A DNA stretch of 64,000 bases from Membranipora membranacea (lineage: Eukaryota > Bryozoa > Gymnolaemata > Cheilostomatida > Membraniporidae): the NCBI GenBank assembly GCA_914767715.1, contig OU612071.1, forward strand, positions 23,495,681 to 23,559,680, read 5' to 3'. Under the pieces are notes generated by a model. That model did not search any database. It worked only from the letters and a program-made list of their open reading frames with translations, and had not been told where the DNA came from. The position numbers were made by a program, and so were the translations under genes. Positions 33,309 to 44,909 of the stretch are shown piece by piece; position 1 is the first letter of the stretch, and each line of letters opens with the position of its first letter.

Positions 33309-33720
33309 CTTGCATATTTGCAATTTTTAGCGAATGGTAAGGCCCAGAAAAGATTCATCGGACACAACTACTACTTGAACCCCAAGTAACCTGCAAATTT
33401 CAAACCTCTGCTATGATAAGTTTGCAAGCAGCGGATCTCCAAAATCCTTGATTTTCATATGCTATTATTGGAAGAAGTCAGATAGAACCCGGCTGATGTA
33501 ACCTGCAGATTTTTTCTTCAGTTTCCACTTCTGGTGTACTATTTATTTGCTCCCCAATGATAGCGTATGTGAAAATCAAGATTTTGGAGGTCCGTCGGTT
33601 GCAAACTAATCGCAGTAGAGGTCTGAGATTTGAAATGTAGGATACTTGAGTATAGATTATCGCATAATGCGAACATTTTGCTGGGCCTTATCGTTTGCCG
33701 TAAAATGGTAAATATGCAAG
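33309..33720. repeat. Diverged fold-back element, ~165-bp arms
   Basis: CTTGCATATTTGC at the left pairs with AAATATGCAAG at the right. Inner matched blocks include GGTAAGGCCCAG/CTGGGCCTTATC and GATCTCCAAAATCCTTGATT against AATCAAGATTTTGGAGGTCC. The arms have diverged noticeably, so it is older than the palindrome at 21.4-22.1 kb. Confidence 0.8.
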
Positions 33721-33879
33721 GGATAACAATTGGAATATTCACTCATGGAAAATAATGATAATAATCGACCGAGAAATCTTTCTGCAGATGTCCCGTTTCA
33801 AACTTTGCATCAATCAGACCGACCCATCGCAATGATAAAACCTTCAGGAAGAAAAGGTTTGAAAGTAACTATTTACCTG

Positions 33880-36800
33880 AAGAACTCCTGTAATAGGCAA
33901 GATGTTTGCCTCATCTGATTTCTTTTCCTCGAGCGCATCTTATGCGTAGCGTGTTATCTTGTTCCATTCGCTGTCATGGAGAAGCAGGTACTGCGTTATA
34001 GTGTCCTGACCTTCCCTACTCGACTGCTGTATATGCCCATTTCTTATGAGCGCTGGAAAAAAACGCTGTCAAAGGCATAATATTATTATATTCTGATAAT
34101 TTATTCGTGAACATGTAGGAACATAGAGCATTGGTTAAGCATTATGATGTTGCATCATGAATTGTCCAGAGGTGCCTTTCATGAATGGTCAAGTATTCAT
34201 GTAATCACAACTGTTTTGATTTGATCTCTAATCAAGTCAAACTATTTTGTCTTTAGTTAAAATCACAACACTAAATTGTAAAAATAATCCCTTGGTTTAC
34301 CTAGCTGCACACGATTTGACGGCATGCCCAAGCTTCATGGCCAGGCTCGGTATAGACTCTTTCTTTTCTGAGTTGAATATGTAGAGATTCCGTACTCCTT
34401 TGACAACTGAATCGAATTTTTCTGGTCGAATGAGCTCTATCATGGTTGTCCTGGTCTCATTTCTGTCAATTCTGACCTGGTTTAGGAGCTTTGCCAGCTG
34501 CCTCGTGGGTTTGATGCTAGATGAGGTTTCTTGTAATTATGTCGCTAGTATATCTCCTGCCCATGCTGGAGTATTATGGCATCTTGTTTTACATTGTCTG
34601 TGAACTTGTCTAGTTCAAAAGAATCTTGGATATCTCTTGCAAACACAGCATGGTACATGTCATTGCTGCTTCTTTTATCAAATTTGCCTTCGCCGATACA
34701 TTTATCGGCATGTTTCTTCAGAGTGTTGTGATGATACCAACCACGGCAACCGTAACATGGACGATAGTTTCCCGGCTGGTAACTGTGAGATGAGCTTCGT
34801 CGCTTCACAATGAGGCCCCCTTCCCCTCCTTCAATGACCTTCTGGTTGTGCTTGAAGTATCCATCCTTTCTCAATTCATCAAGTAGATCATCCCGTTGTC
34901 GACTTATAATACATAATAATACTTACAAATACTTAATTGAAACATATTATGCTGATAGGGTATTCCCCTAAAGAACTGCATGTGGTAGACCTAATTTCTA
35001 ATCTAATAACTCTGTGTACTGAATATATGGGGCTAAACAACCATTTGATCACGTGGTATTATTTTACCTAGTATTTGGTTGCACGTTACTGGTCAATCAG
35101 CAACAGCAAAGCATGATACTTAGGGTTACAAACTATGCATACACACACAGAGATTTATTTTCCTTCTCTTTTGTACACTTCACTGCGTTATTAACCTCAA
35201 TTTCATCGACTTCAGGCATCATCTCTTGTTCCCCTTCAGATTTATCTTCTTTGCGCTCTTTAGCCTTCACTGCACCTTTCGCTGGCAGCTTCTAAATGAT
35301 GAAAATTGATAAAATAAAATGAGTTCTCAATTGCGTATCAACTCATTGCCGATGAATCTCCACCCTTCAGCAAAGTTAATCCAACCAAATTCAACATTGT
35401 CAAAAAGAATTCAGACCTAAGACGATGAGATCAGATCAACAAACCTACCTCCGCTGTTTACTTCCACCATCGCTGTAGTATTCGTCGCTACCATCAGATG
35501 GCTCTGCCATTTCATATTCAGAATAATCTGAGTCAATGTCTGAATCATCGGACACTAAGAAAAAATGTACAGATTGGCTTGCTTGATTAGGTAAGAAGTA
35601 TGATTTTACTACATGATAGGTCATCTTGGAAAAAAACTCATATTAAAACTTACAACATACTCTTTCAGGTTCATGGACTGAAAGCCAATAATGTACCAAT
35701 CCGAACCAAGTATATGTTCGTGATTGCTACCTCCAGATCTATTTTCCAGCGTCTCAAACGCGTCTCTGACGGTTGCTGATAGATCTTCAAGTTATCCTGT
35801 TCTTCGAAGTCACTAACTGATAGTGAACCTGAAACAAATTGTCAAAGGTCTTTTTATTCTGCATTTCTTCAAATTGTCAGAATAGTCTAGTTTGAATTGT
35901 TGTTGTAACAAAAATTATCCATAGAAATTAAAGTTTTTGAGGAGGGTTATTCAAACCTACCGGCTCCCGCGCGAGGTGAAGGCAGTCCCGCTGCTTCAAC
36001 GTCATCGAATTCACATGCTAATGACTGGCCTAAAATAGATGACATCGTTATGGGATCAACTAAGTATAGTTGTTTGAATCCACGCCAACTAACGTAAAAA
36101 TGTACACATGATAAAGATGTTATGTAAAATTTAAACTTTAGTATCCATTTTTTTGAGATACGGTAGTAATACTGATCTTATACAGCTACCTGTTTTGCTG
36201 CTCTGGATGGGTTCATGATGAGGCCCCTGGAAAGGCTGACATAAAGTATTGAAGCCTGTAAAAATTAACACCATGGATTAAGAGAATTTATTTACAAAAC
36301 TCTACTTGGGAACTCATGCAACACACATGCATTCTTAGCCTAGGTTTGAAGCCAACCAGTGATTTATGTTTGTGGTGGTTGGCTTAGGATAGAACAGGTG
36401 AAAATGACAAATGTGTCACACTACAAGTCCATTAATGGATTGGAATGGAAAAATTACAAGGCTATTACAGCCCTGTAATTTTTCCATTCAAAAAAAGTGC
36501 TGCCTGTTAAATAAAATTACAATATTCTGAATTATCTAGTGTGGTTTTGGAGCTTAAACGCTGGAATTCCACTCCTATGTGCCGAATCCAACCCCAATAC
36601 CAAAACAAAAACATTCCCGCCCACTTGCACACTTTGTTGGCTTAGTACATAGGCTAGTACTTCCTTATTCATTGAGTTGCTAGTTGCAGTGAACAAGTGG
36701 TGCCGTTTAAATGTGAAGAATGGGAAAACGATTTTACTAGAGTATCATTGCTTCAAACACGGCTTACCCGGTAGAGTGTTGGTCCCAGACACAGGGTGTT

Positions 36801-38872
36801 CAGGCTCCTCTCTTGTCTGGCTGTCATCTCTCATGGCTGAGGAAGTTGAGTAGATGTTGATGTCGATTCCAGGCCTCTGGCGGTTCTCTCCTAAGGCTGA
36901 GGAGGTCGAACGGTTATTGATGTCATCTGTATGGCCTGGACAATGTCCCCGACTCACCATGCCTGGAACTATGTTGGGACATCAGGGAGGTTGACTTGTC
37001 GTGTACAGCACACCTGAAACCTTGCTCAACAACACACATTCACTGCTGAACTAAGTATCAGGCGAACCGTCTGGACTATTCGTTCATCTCGCAGCAAGCC
37101 TAATAGTGTAATACTCATAGAACAAACACAGGGTACAACAAGAAAACATGTCTATACTCAAACAACAGAAAACTAAAACTAAACTCATATCTATTATGTT
37201 CTTATTCTGGGGATATTATACTGAGGATAGAGAAACCGCGCAGCATACTGCACAAAATGAGCTTATTTCACCTACCACTATACGGTGTGGACTTTCAGTG
37301 AGGAAAATTCACATGAACTGCAAAATAAAAGCCTTCATTTGTCCGGGCAAGCTACAACTCGTGCAGGGAAAGGTTCGGTCCGCTCTAGACTACTACACAT
37401 CTTTGTGTGTCATGTCGTGTCTATATTAACTTACCTAATAAGTGCAGCTATAGGGAAGGAATGTCCGTCTACAATGGTCGGTCTGATGACGATACTTAGA
37501 GCGCAACCTTCACCCTGGCCCCGAGTAGCTGGTATCTCTATCTCGTGAATGTTCATGTCTGCCTTCCTCAGGCTAAACTCTGAGAATATTGACAAGAGAA
37601 TAAGGCTCAGTTAGAACTGAGGAGGGATAGAAAATATGATGGAAGGAAAACCCACCAAACTTGACATATATGTGACAAGTTCCTAACATAATATGTTTGG
37701 GGTTAGTGACGCTCTCCCACATCATCATTAGCATGATTTCAAAAGCTATTGGGTCTAGGAATTATAATATTATGTTTGCCTTTAGTGTATATTAATTATC
37801 TAATACAACAGCAACAATTGGTACATCCAAGGGTAGCACAATTGCTTGCCTAAATGTTTTCAACAACAGACCTTCGGAAATGATCATATACATAGACTCA
37901 CCCGTTGAGCTTTGCTTCTGGTAGATGAAGCCATCATGGCATAGAGCAAATAGTTTCCTGCTTTAGAATCAAATAATTAAGAATTATACAGGAGTTTTTC
38001 CGTCCATATTGCGTCAATAGACTTTTTAATTTGGATGAAACCCGCCACTAAGATTGGGCATATCGATGTTCAAATAATCTACACCCTTAAAATGATTACA
38101 TAATTGCAATATTTAGAACTCATTATGATTTTATGTCCCGATAATCAAGGTTAACGTAACTTAGATGTCCCCATAATCGAAGTAAGGGTGACTTAGATGT
38201 GCCCATGATCGAGGTTAACGTAACTTACATGTCCCCATAATCGGGGTTAACGTAACTTACATGTCCCCATAATCGAGGTTAACGTAACTTAGATGTCCCG
38301 ATTATTTAGCTAGCATAGGGAAAGTCTATTAAATGCCTTTTTAGCTCAGCACTAGCAAGCCAAACTATTCTTCTACCAGCTAGTCATCTTGGCAGAATGA
38401 TAGAAATAAGTATAAAAACTGATGGCAGCCAAATTTGATGTTGTTGCATGGATTAAATCCAATCCTGTCCTGCTGAAAAAAAAACCATGATGTGATATAT
38501 CCAATGATACCCTACAAAATGGCTGCATGCCAACTTCCTTTCTTGCAAGAGCATGGATGATGGACGGCGCCGGAACTATGCCGACCTGCCGACTGCCGTC
38601 AGGCCTGTTCTCAGAAATTTCAGTCTTAGCATTTGATTTCCAACCTAAATGCAAAATGCAAGTGCATATGCTAACAGTATGTAAGTGCATATACTAACAG
38701 TACCCCCAGCACATGTTGGTAACCCATTTAGGTCAGTGAACTGACTGAACTTACCATGTTTCCTTGCTTTTTCCTCCCTCTTGTGAAAACTTTTCTTTTC
38801 GCATGGGGGCCGCCAATTTGAATTATAATTTCCAGTTACAGCTGCATTGGGAGTTGTACTCTTCATTTCCAT
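33880..38872 (-). CDS. Multi-exon gene (or gene pair): acidic N-terminal region, C-C-H-C finger block
   Basis: Exon-like blocks with GT/AG borders on the minus strand: 38755-38872 (starts at ATG, MEMKSTTPNAAVTG), 38516-38644 (KTEISENRPDGSRQVGIVPA), 37902-37960 (RKLFALCHDGFIYQ), 37435-37579 (MNIHEIEIPATRGQGEGCAL), 36768-36960 (DINNRSTSSALGENRQRPG), 36190-36255, 35960-36029, 35731-35828, 35449-35554 (acidic, DDSDIDSDYSEYE), 35177-35291 and 34301-34904. Phase 1 is shared by several joins: 38755/38516, 37902/37435 and the four from 36768 to 35731. Some joins (38516 to 37902, 35731 to 35449) do not agree in phase. I do not recognise the N-terminal part. The C-terminal part resembles a family of uncharacterised proteins expanded in fish and aquatic invertebrates. 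Two separate genes (break near 37.0 kb) remain possible. Confidence 0.55.
34301..34904 (-). pseudogene. C-terminal exon region with C-C-H-C finger, frameshifted
   Basis: The minus strand reads RQRDDLLDELRKDGYFKHNQ, KVIEGGEGGLIVKRRSS and YRPCYGCRGWYHHNTLKKHA followed by DKC, a Cys-Cys-His-Cys arrangement like a zinc finger. Then come DMYHAVFARDIQDSF, a stop at about 34545 with a one- or two-base slip, and TRQLAKLLNQVRIDRNETRT, LIRPEKFDSVVKGVRNLY and PSLAMKLGHAVKSCAAR before a GTAAAC donor at 34300. Proteins with this order (RxGxxxHN..V...GEG.LIV.RR, finger, R.LA.LL, PE.FD..V..VR, PSLA.KLGH) occur in many copies in fish and invertebrate genomes. The break means this exon is damaged, or the assembly has an error there. 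A further short exon may lie at about 33880-33945 (EEKKSDEANILPITGVLQ). Confidence 0.6.
36442..36490. repeat. Short perfect hairpin
   Basis: GAATGGAAAAATTACA and its inverse TGTAATTTTTCCATTC with about 14 bp between them, in a presumed intron of the minus-strand gene. Confidence 0.75.
38133..38305. repeat. 32-bp tandem repeat, ~5.4 copies
   Basis: Units of 32 bp beginning ATGTCCCCATAATCGAGG and ending GTAACTTAG, repeated five times with scattered substitutions plus a partial sixth. It lies between two predicted exons of the minus-strand gene. The second unit differs most (GAAGTAAGGGTGACTTAG). Confidence 0.92.
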
Positions 38873-39169
38873 GGAATCATAACTCCTAAAAGTTCTAGCA
38901 ATGAGATCATTCAGAATGTACTCCTAATGTTTAGACAATTTTTAGCCAACCGTTCAACCAACACTGCCTAAGCCCCTAGGCAATGCAGAATAGTCCATCT
39001 ACTACTATTGGAACAGACCAATGAATGACAACTGAGTACAATTGCCTAGAATCCCAATACCCTGGTAGGCCTCCGATAAGGCCTTGTTGAGTGGAGTGCA
39101 AATCACAGTTTTTGTGAGCTTTTGTGGGGTAGCACATTGTTCTGCCTTTCTATCACAAATCAGCAGCAG

Positions 39170-39752
39170 TTATGGGCTACATACGTGCTGCGCTGACCTG
39201 TGTTTCATGACATGTTTTATTTTTTGGTTGACAGATTCAGATGGATTATTATAGAACAGTTGACCATTGTTGTTAGCGCAATTGACGTTTTGTTTCAGCA
39301 TGTTTCTATTATCATTCAGGTACTTGACAGCTTCAGGGCTAGGACAAACTTCAGTGAAGAGGTTCACAGTATGTTCATATGAATCATCAAAGTCTGTAGA
39401 TGTGCAAAGGTCATACAATGCACTCTTCACTGTTGTACGAATGCCAAGAACCACTTTTGAAACAAGATTTTTTTCGACATGTAAATAACAGCGTACCTGT
39501 CTGGCATTGGGAAATACACTTTTTAGGGCCTTGATTAAAACTCCCTCTCCCCGTCTGTACCATAGGCACACAGGTTTTCTAAAGCCGGGCACAGCTTCTT
39601 AACTTCTGCCATCAATGAATGGTACGCTGCAAAAGTTTTGTGAAAGTGTATGAGCATTGGGCCACAGAGGCAAGCAGGATTACCAGATTTCCGAGATTTT
39701 ACTAATACATCCCTGTGTGTGATCGGAGTCACATAAAAATCACCGAGGTTTA
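39170..39752 (-). pseudogene. MULE-like transposase fragment, second copy
   Basis: The minus strand reads LGDFYVTPITHRDVLV, GNPACLCGPMLIHFHKTFAA, LCAYGTDGERE, then after a frameshift near 39545 LIKALKSVFPNARQVRCYLH, VEKNLVSKVVLGI and FYNNPSESVNQKIKH. It aligns in order with the split transposase at 22.66-24.16 kb (DIGQYFVTP, LLGPTLIH, FLGSDRALE, IVCFKHLKDN, NNSNESVN), with the second acidic motif in the standard GTDGE form. Only the catalytic core is left. The N-terminus is cut off where a CR1-like fragment begins (39.76 kb). Not functional. Confidence 0.72.
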
Positions 39753-39760
39753 ATGTGGGG

Positions 39761-40310
39761 TCAATAGATATAGCTGGCGAGTTTTTGATCTAGCATAATA
39801 CCAAGATAAGTGACTTTGTCACACATAGTAATGCTTTCACCATTTAAAACAATAGGAGGGGTATGGGGCTTAGTTCGTTGAGTAGAAAATAATATTTCCT
39901 GAGTTTTGCTGGCATTCAATAAAAGATCATAATCAGAACATTGCTTAGAAATCCTGTCTATCTCGTTAAAGTATGAGTCTAGATCTTGTTGGTTGGAAAT
40001 GCAGCCAATGATACAGGTGTCATCAGCATACACTCAGTGACAGCAGAGTCGAGGTGCTGGAGTTGTGATATGAGACTGGAGACATTGATTGTATTGAAGA
40101 CTGACGAAAAGTCTAGAAATAAGCATCTTGCATAATTGGTGGGTAGTTTGTCTATGAAAGTGGTTACTGTGGTAGTCAAGCAGAGAATGGCATCTTGTGT
40201 AGAACGGTCTGATCTATATGCAAATTGATGATAATATTGTTTCAGTTCTTGTGGATTTTTTACTTTAGGTAGTGGTTTTATAATAGCGGATTTCACAGTG
40301 TTGGAGTAGT
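39761..40310 (-). pseudogene. CR1/L2-like reverse transcriptase, internally deleted
   Basis: Minus-strand segments: SAIIKPLPKVKNPQELKQYY, FAYRSDRSTQDAILCL, CLFLDFSSVFNTINVSS and LQHLDSAVTEC, then directly MYADDTCIIGCISNQQDLDS and KTQEILFSTQ to KVTYLGIMLDQKLA. The region that normally lies between, including the PQG motif (TGTLQGCCLSP in the 4.8-kb copy), is deleted near 40030, and the frame changes at the joint. It is the same family as the copy at 4763-6293. The left end stops in the thumb domain. It abuts the MULE-like fragment, so one probably inserted next to or into the other. Confidence 0.82.
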
Positions 40311-40962
40311 TGGTTCCTCATTTTATTATATTTGTATATCTAACAATCAAAAATTAATCTCCTCCGACAGTTACTTGGAGTTTGTATTAACCCTCTCCTC
40401 ATGAAAGTGAGTTTTCCAATAAAAAACAATGATTTCTGCTCCTGCTGTAATTGTGTGTATGACAAGGGTTCATCTCGCTTTTTTAATGCTAAATATCAAG
40501 TATAACCTTGTCATTCAAGGACAACTCAACTCCTGACCCTAAATGTCTGTTAATACACCAAATTTGGTGCAATGAAAGTGGTAAAATAAAAAGATGTTTT
40601 GCATTCAAAATTGATAGCTCAAAAAATAAAAGTGTAATCATTATTTACATGCCAATTTACATAAATCTGATGACAACAAAAATCAAGTTCATCAATTGCA
40701 AAATATTAAACAGCAAAATAAACAGAAGAACCCCTTGTGACTCCTGTTCTGAGGGTGGAATACATAATATAACACTTCTACTCGATAATGTATGAATCTA
40801 AGCTTTCAGACTTTCAACATGGATCCCGACTATAAGGGTTTTGATGCTATCAACCTATTACAGGATGGATATTAGAAATTAGGCAATACACAATCTCAAA
40901 CTTAAAATACTTTCACTCATACTTGTGTATGTATCTGACCACTGTTTACCACTGCTATGTTT
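40311..40962. other. Non-coding stretch
   Basis: AT-rich. A plus-strand open frame at 40508-40795 has low-complexity composition and no recognised motif. Confidence 0.4.
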
Positions 40963-43900
40963 TCATACAAACTGCTCATCTGTAAGTTCCAAGCACTTGT
41001 GACGGAACCAGTTGGTACACCTAGGACACAGAATCCACCTGTCACCATCGTTATCACTTGAATCATCTTTCTGACATATTCCGCAGTTCTCATAATTTGA
41101 ATTGTTTTTTTTCTGCGTTTCGTAGCAGCCCATACCTAAAGAAAAATATTATTAATATGAGAAAGGTTCTGGAGTACTAATGCTCAAACTTGTGATTTTT
41201 TTGACGATTGACTTTCTATTTACGCATAGTTATTTACTTCCACTCTCCGTGATTTTTTCTTCTCCACATTTTCGTTGGTTGCCTTTCTGAATTCTCTTCC
41301 TGATGTATTTACGAAGGCATCGATCACCAGACTATAGATCTCTGAAATGAATAGAACAGAACATGAAAATCAGACTTATGTAGCTGATCTCCTTCTAAAG
41401 GGGTTGCTCATGCAAAATGTGTAGCGGTTTCGAACATAATTTTCAAGAATACTAACCTCTCTTCTCGTGATTTGGTAGTTTACCATGCAGGGCAGAGAAC
41501 TTGGCTCCTAATTCTTTTGAGACGAGAAGTAGGTCTATAAAGAAATTTAAGCATGGTTACAAGAATGAACTATTGCAATCCGGCTATCTGAGTCCACAAA
41601 TACTTGGTGGGCACATTTTTTTGGCCCAAGCTTGCAGATACTATGTAAGTAACCATTAGCATGTCATTTGTCAAAAAGTGTTCAGCTTAGAGTACTAACG
41701 GCAATGGACTGCGGTCAGGCCTAGTTGTACAGGTTGCCGTTTAAAAAGAATTCTATGAGGAGAGAAACCTACAGCGTGCTTCAGAATTCTCCATTTTTTA
41801 ATTACCTTGCATAGCTTTTATTGAGTCAGCTCCAGTTAGTGAGAAGTTTGACCACCAGTACCGATCAACATCAGACATAAATTCGTAGAATTCTACAGTG
41901 GTGTGACTGAGCCCAAATCTTTGATGCTTGGCTCATCAAGTACTTCCTCCCTCATTGCAACTAGTGTGGACATATCTTCCGCTCTTGATTTCTGCCTGAT
42001 CTTCTATCTCAGCGTATCAACTACTCTGATGAGCACATAACGTCCTATGGTGCGCTTGTGACATCAAACGAATCATACCTCAGACTGGAATGAATGGACT
42101 TCACATTATCCGATAGTTTAAATTGAAGATAGATCGGGAAGTGTTGGTGAAATTTACACTTACATACATTTAATAAATAAAAATAAAATAACAAATAAGA
42201 TGTTTGCTAGTTATGAATTTCATTTTTTCAAGCCTGTGTCGAATGGTGAACTTTCTCTAGGATTTAAAATTAGATTTAAATTATAACATTACAGTAATGA
42301 GACATGACTAATATACCTGATTTTGCTGTCATTGGATTTGGACTTTGTACGCTGAAGTCGCAGAACTGCCAGGTGATGGTATGACCTTATGTACTGCTGC
42401 AAAATCCCTTCTAACCTTAAGATACGCGTCATACGCATCCACTCTTCCAACTTGTGCCACTATATCACTGAAGGTTTTAGTGTAGACGAATGTTTCCACA
42501 CTAGAATGATGATAATTAATGATGATCAAAGGACGAACAAAACTGGGTGTCAGGAGGTTTAATGGCATTGATCTGATAATGTACGGTTTCCATTACTTGG
42601 TCATTTTTCTTCGGAATAATTTTTTGTGTCATAAGTTGATAGTCACAGAATTTATACCACTCCAATTAAAAACATTATTTCAAAGCTGTATATGAGGGTT
42701 AAAAAATGTTAATGGTCAAATATTGCGTCAGAATAATGGAGAGTCTACTTGAGATGGGCAGCGTGACCCACCAATATACCTAATCTAAAATGCAAACTTT
42801 CACAGTTTTTTCTATTTAATCTGCTGGGAGCAACAACGGACGGAAGTTCAATTGAGATCAGATTACATATTACAGACTCAATGCATGTTCTCTAAAATTA
42901 GCCAACTTGTTCCAAATGATTCTCACATGACTGTCTATACCCGGATATGGTGACCCAAGAACTGGCGTAATACAGCATTCTGGTTGGTTAGCTGGAGGCG
43001 TACTGACAGCTGGTGACATACAGCTTACTGTTACTGTTCTACGAGGTTCCGGCTGGACATATGGCTGTAAAGTTAATAACATTGTCTAAGCAAGAGGGGG
43101 TAGATCAAATGAGAACAGCTAATTATTTTGAGGGATTACTATTACAGAATAAAGCATTATAATTATTATTTTTGTGATACAAATATAAACGGCATCAGAT
43201 TGTATAATACACGATTATATGAGCAGTTTTTTTTTCATCTCTATCACAAGATGCCATATAGTGCCGCAAATTGTAGTGGCCTTGTTTTGGGGAGGTTGAG
43301 GTCTGCCACGCAGAGTGGAGAGAAACCCTTTTGTCTGTGAGGACAGAATTCCTTTGGAGACTTCCCCGACTACCCTGTAATTCGAATTAGCATGGCAACA
43401 TAACAAAATTGTTACTGTATTTTTCAGTGAATCAAACACGGTAAAATAGTTTACAGTAGGAAAAATAGGACCAGGTTACCATTTCATATCGTATCACAAA
43501 ATTTGCATTTGATCCTATATCCATCGTAATAAGTGAGAGGAGAGTGAAAGTGAGATTGGACTGCCTGAGCAGTGATCCAACGGTATACAATTATGAAGTG
43601 TTTCCATGACTGATAACAGATAAAGCAGTGTGAGGTAGGTATGAGGCTGAGGTATGAGCTGATCCCACAGCCCACTTCTTCTAGGGTAGCCAACCCCTAC
43701 CAGCCTTACCTTAAGGCCCAAATATTTCCAAATTACTGGTTTTCATTTTTACCCAATTTAGGTACTCGGTTTATATTGATTAATTCAAGCCCTATGCTGC
43801 AGAGACGAACTTATACCTCAACAGTTCGCACATGCGCCGAGTGATTAATAGTTGGTGACATTACGACATAAAATTGTGTAGTAGCAATGGTGCTATCATT

Positions 43901-44909
43901 TATTTGCAATAATTTATTTGGATTGAAATTGACTAATTATAATTAAAAAGCCTGGTATCGGGACTGCAAATCGATGATAACAACATTGCTTCCAAATAAA
44001 TTTTAACAACACCGCTCTCCTCACCTTCAGATTTTCCATACCGTGAGCCGTAGTAATTCCATGTAAACTTTAGTGGGACCTCGAAGGAAGTGGATAAGTT
44101 GAATAGGGGAATGTGAGATTTATACTGTGCACTGCACCCGTCTGACCAGATGTGCACGTGTTTTATATGCTGTTATGCGCAAAAATGAATCTCTCTTTAC
44201 ATCGGAACAGGGACTAAACACAATCACCATAGGGTGTATGGTAACAGAATTTCGAGCATAGTACGCTGATTGGGCTTCCGAGGATTGTCTGCAAACATAG
44301 TTCTCTGCAAAATCGATAACGCAGACAGCCTCATCTGCTGAGAGGTTCTCCTTACACCTTTTGTATGAAGGCAGTTATGCTACAGCATTTGAGATATGCA
44401 AAGTAAAGTTTGCCATTCTAGTGACTAGTGATTTGATTACATCTGCCCGATTCTCGCACGTCACCACCACCACCATCGCATCTCGCTAACCAATTGCTGA
44501 AAACGTCCCTCAGCTGAGCATTTCTTACAACTTCTTCTGAGACACGCTTCATTTTTTAGATCATAAACCGTCTTCGCTGCCAAGTCCATCTACCTACCAG
44601 GAGAGCTAAGGTCAGAAGAATGTAGTCAAGTTCTTGCCATAGAAAGCCTGATTGACTTGCACATCATTGCTATCGAGTCGCATATGTCACTAACGCTCTG
44701 TAGCCAGCGGGCGGCTTTCATTAACTTCACATGTTTAGGTCTCAGTTTGTAGAAAGTTGTTTTGCTCAGCTTTGCCTCTGGGTTTTCTGCTATATATCTT
44801 TTGTATGTGGACTTTTTGCTTTGTTGTAGATCACAGCACCTTGATTGTATGATGAGATAGATCGTAACAAACAAAATCCACAGCCAGTCAATAATGGCGT
44901 TTGCCATCC
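40963..44909 (-). pseudogene. DDE-transposase-like gene with C-terminal PHD-like finger
   Basis: Coding segments in order on the minus strand: from 44907, KLSKTTFYKLRPKHVKLM and DLKNEACLRRSCKKCSAEG; then ENLSADEAVCVIDFAENYVC and QSAYYARNSVTIHPMVIVF (about 44.2-44.35 kb, first Asp region); after a frameshift, VHIWSDGCSAQYKSHIPLF and WNYYGSRYGKSEGEESGVVK (43.97-44.16 kb, second Asp region). Exon-like pieces follow at about 42.9-43.07, 42.35-42.50, 41.81-41.93, 41.47-41.54 and 41.24-41.34 kb. The last exon, 40963-41135, encodes CGICQKDDSSDNDGDRWILC, then PRCTNWFRHKC and a stop: a C2...C2...H..C PHD-like finger lacking its last Cys pair. Proteins with RPK, DFAEN, SDG..xQ(F/Y)K and HGK blocks are common transposase-like genes in aquatic invertebrates. 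Frameshifts and stops make this copy inactive. The middle exons are less certain. Confidence 0.6.

Noticed and set aside
39200-39488. Plus-strand open frames across 39.2-39.5 kb
   Set aside because: They are antisense to the recognisable MULE-like transposase and have no motif of their own.
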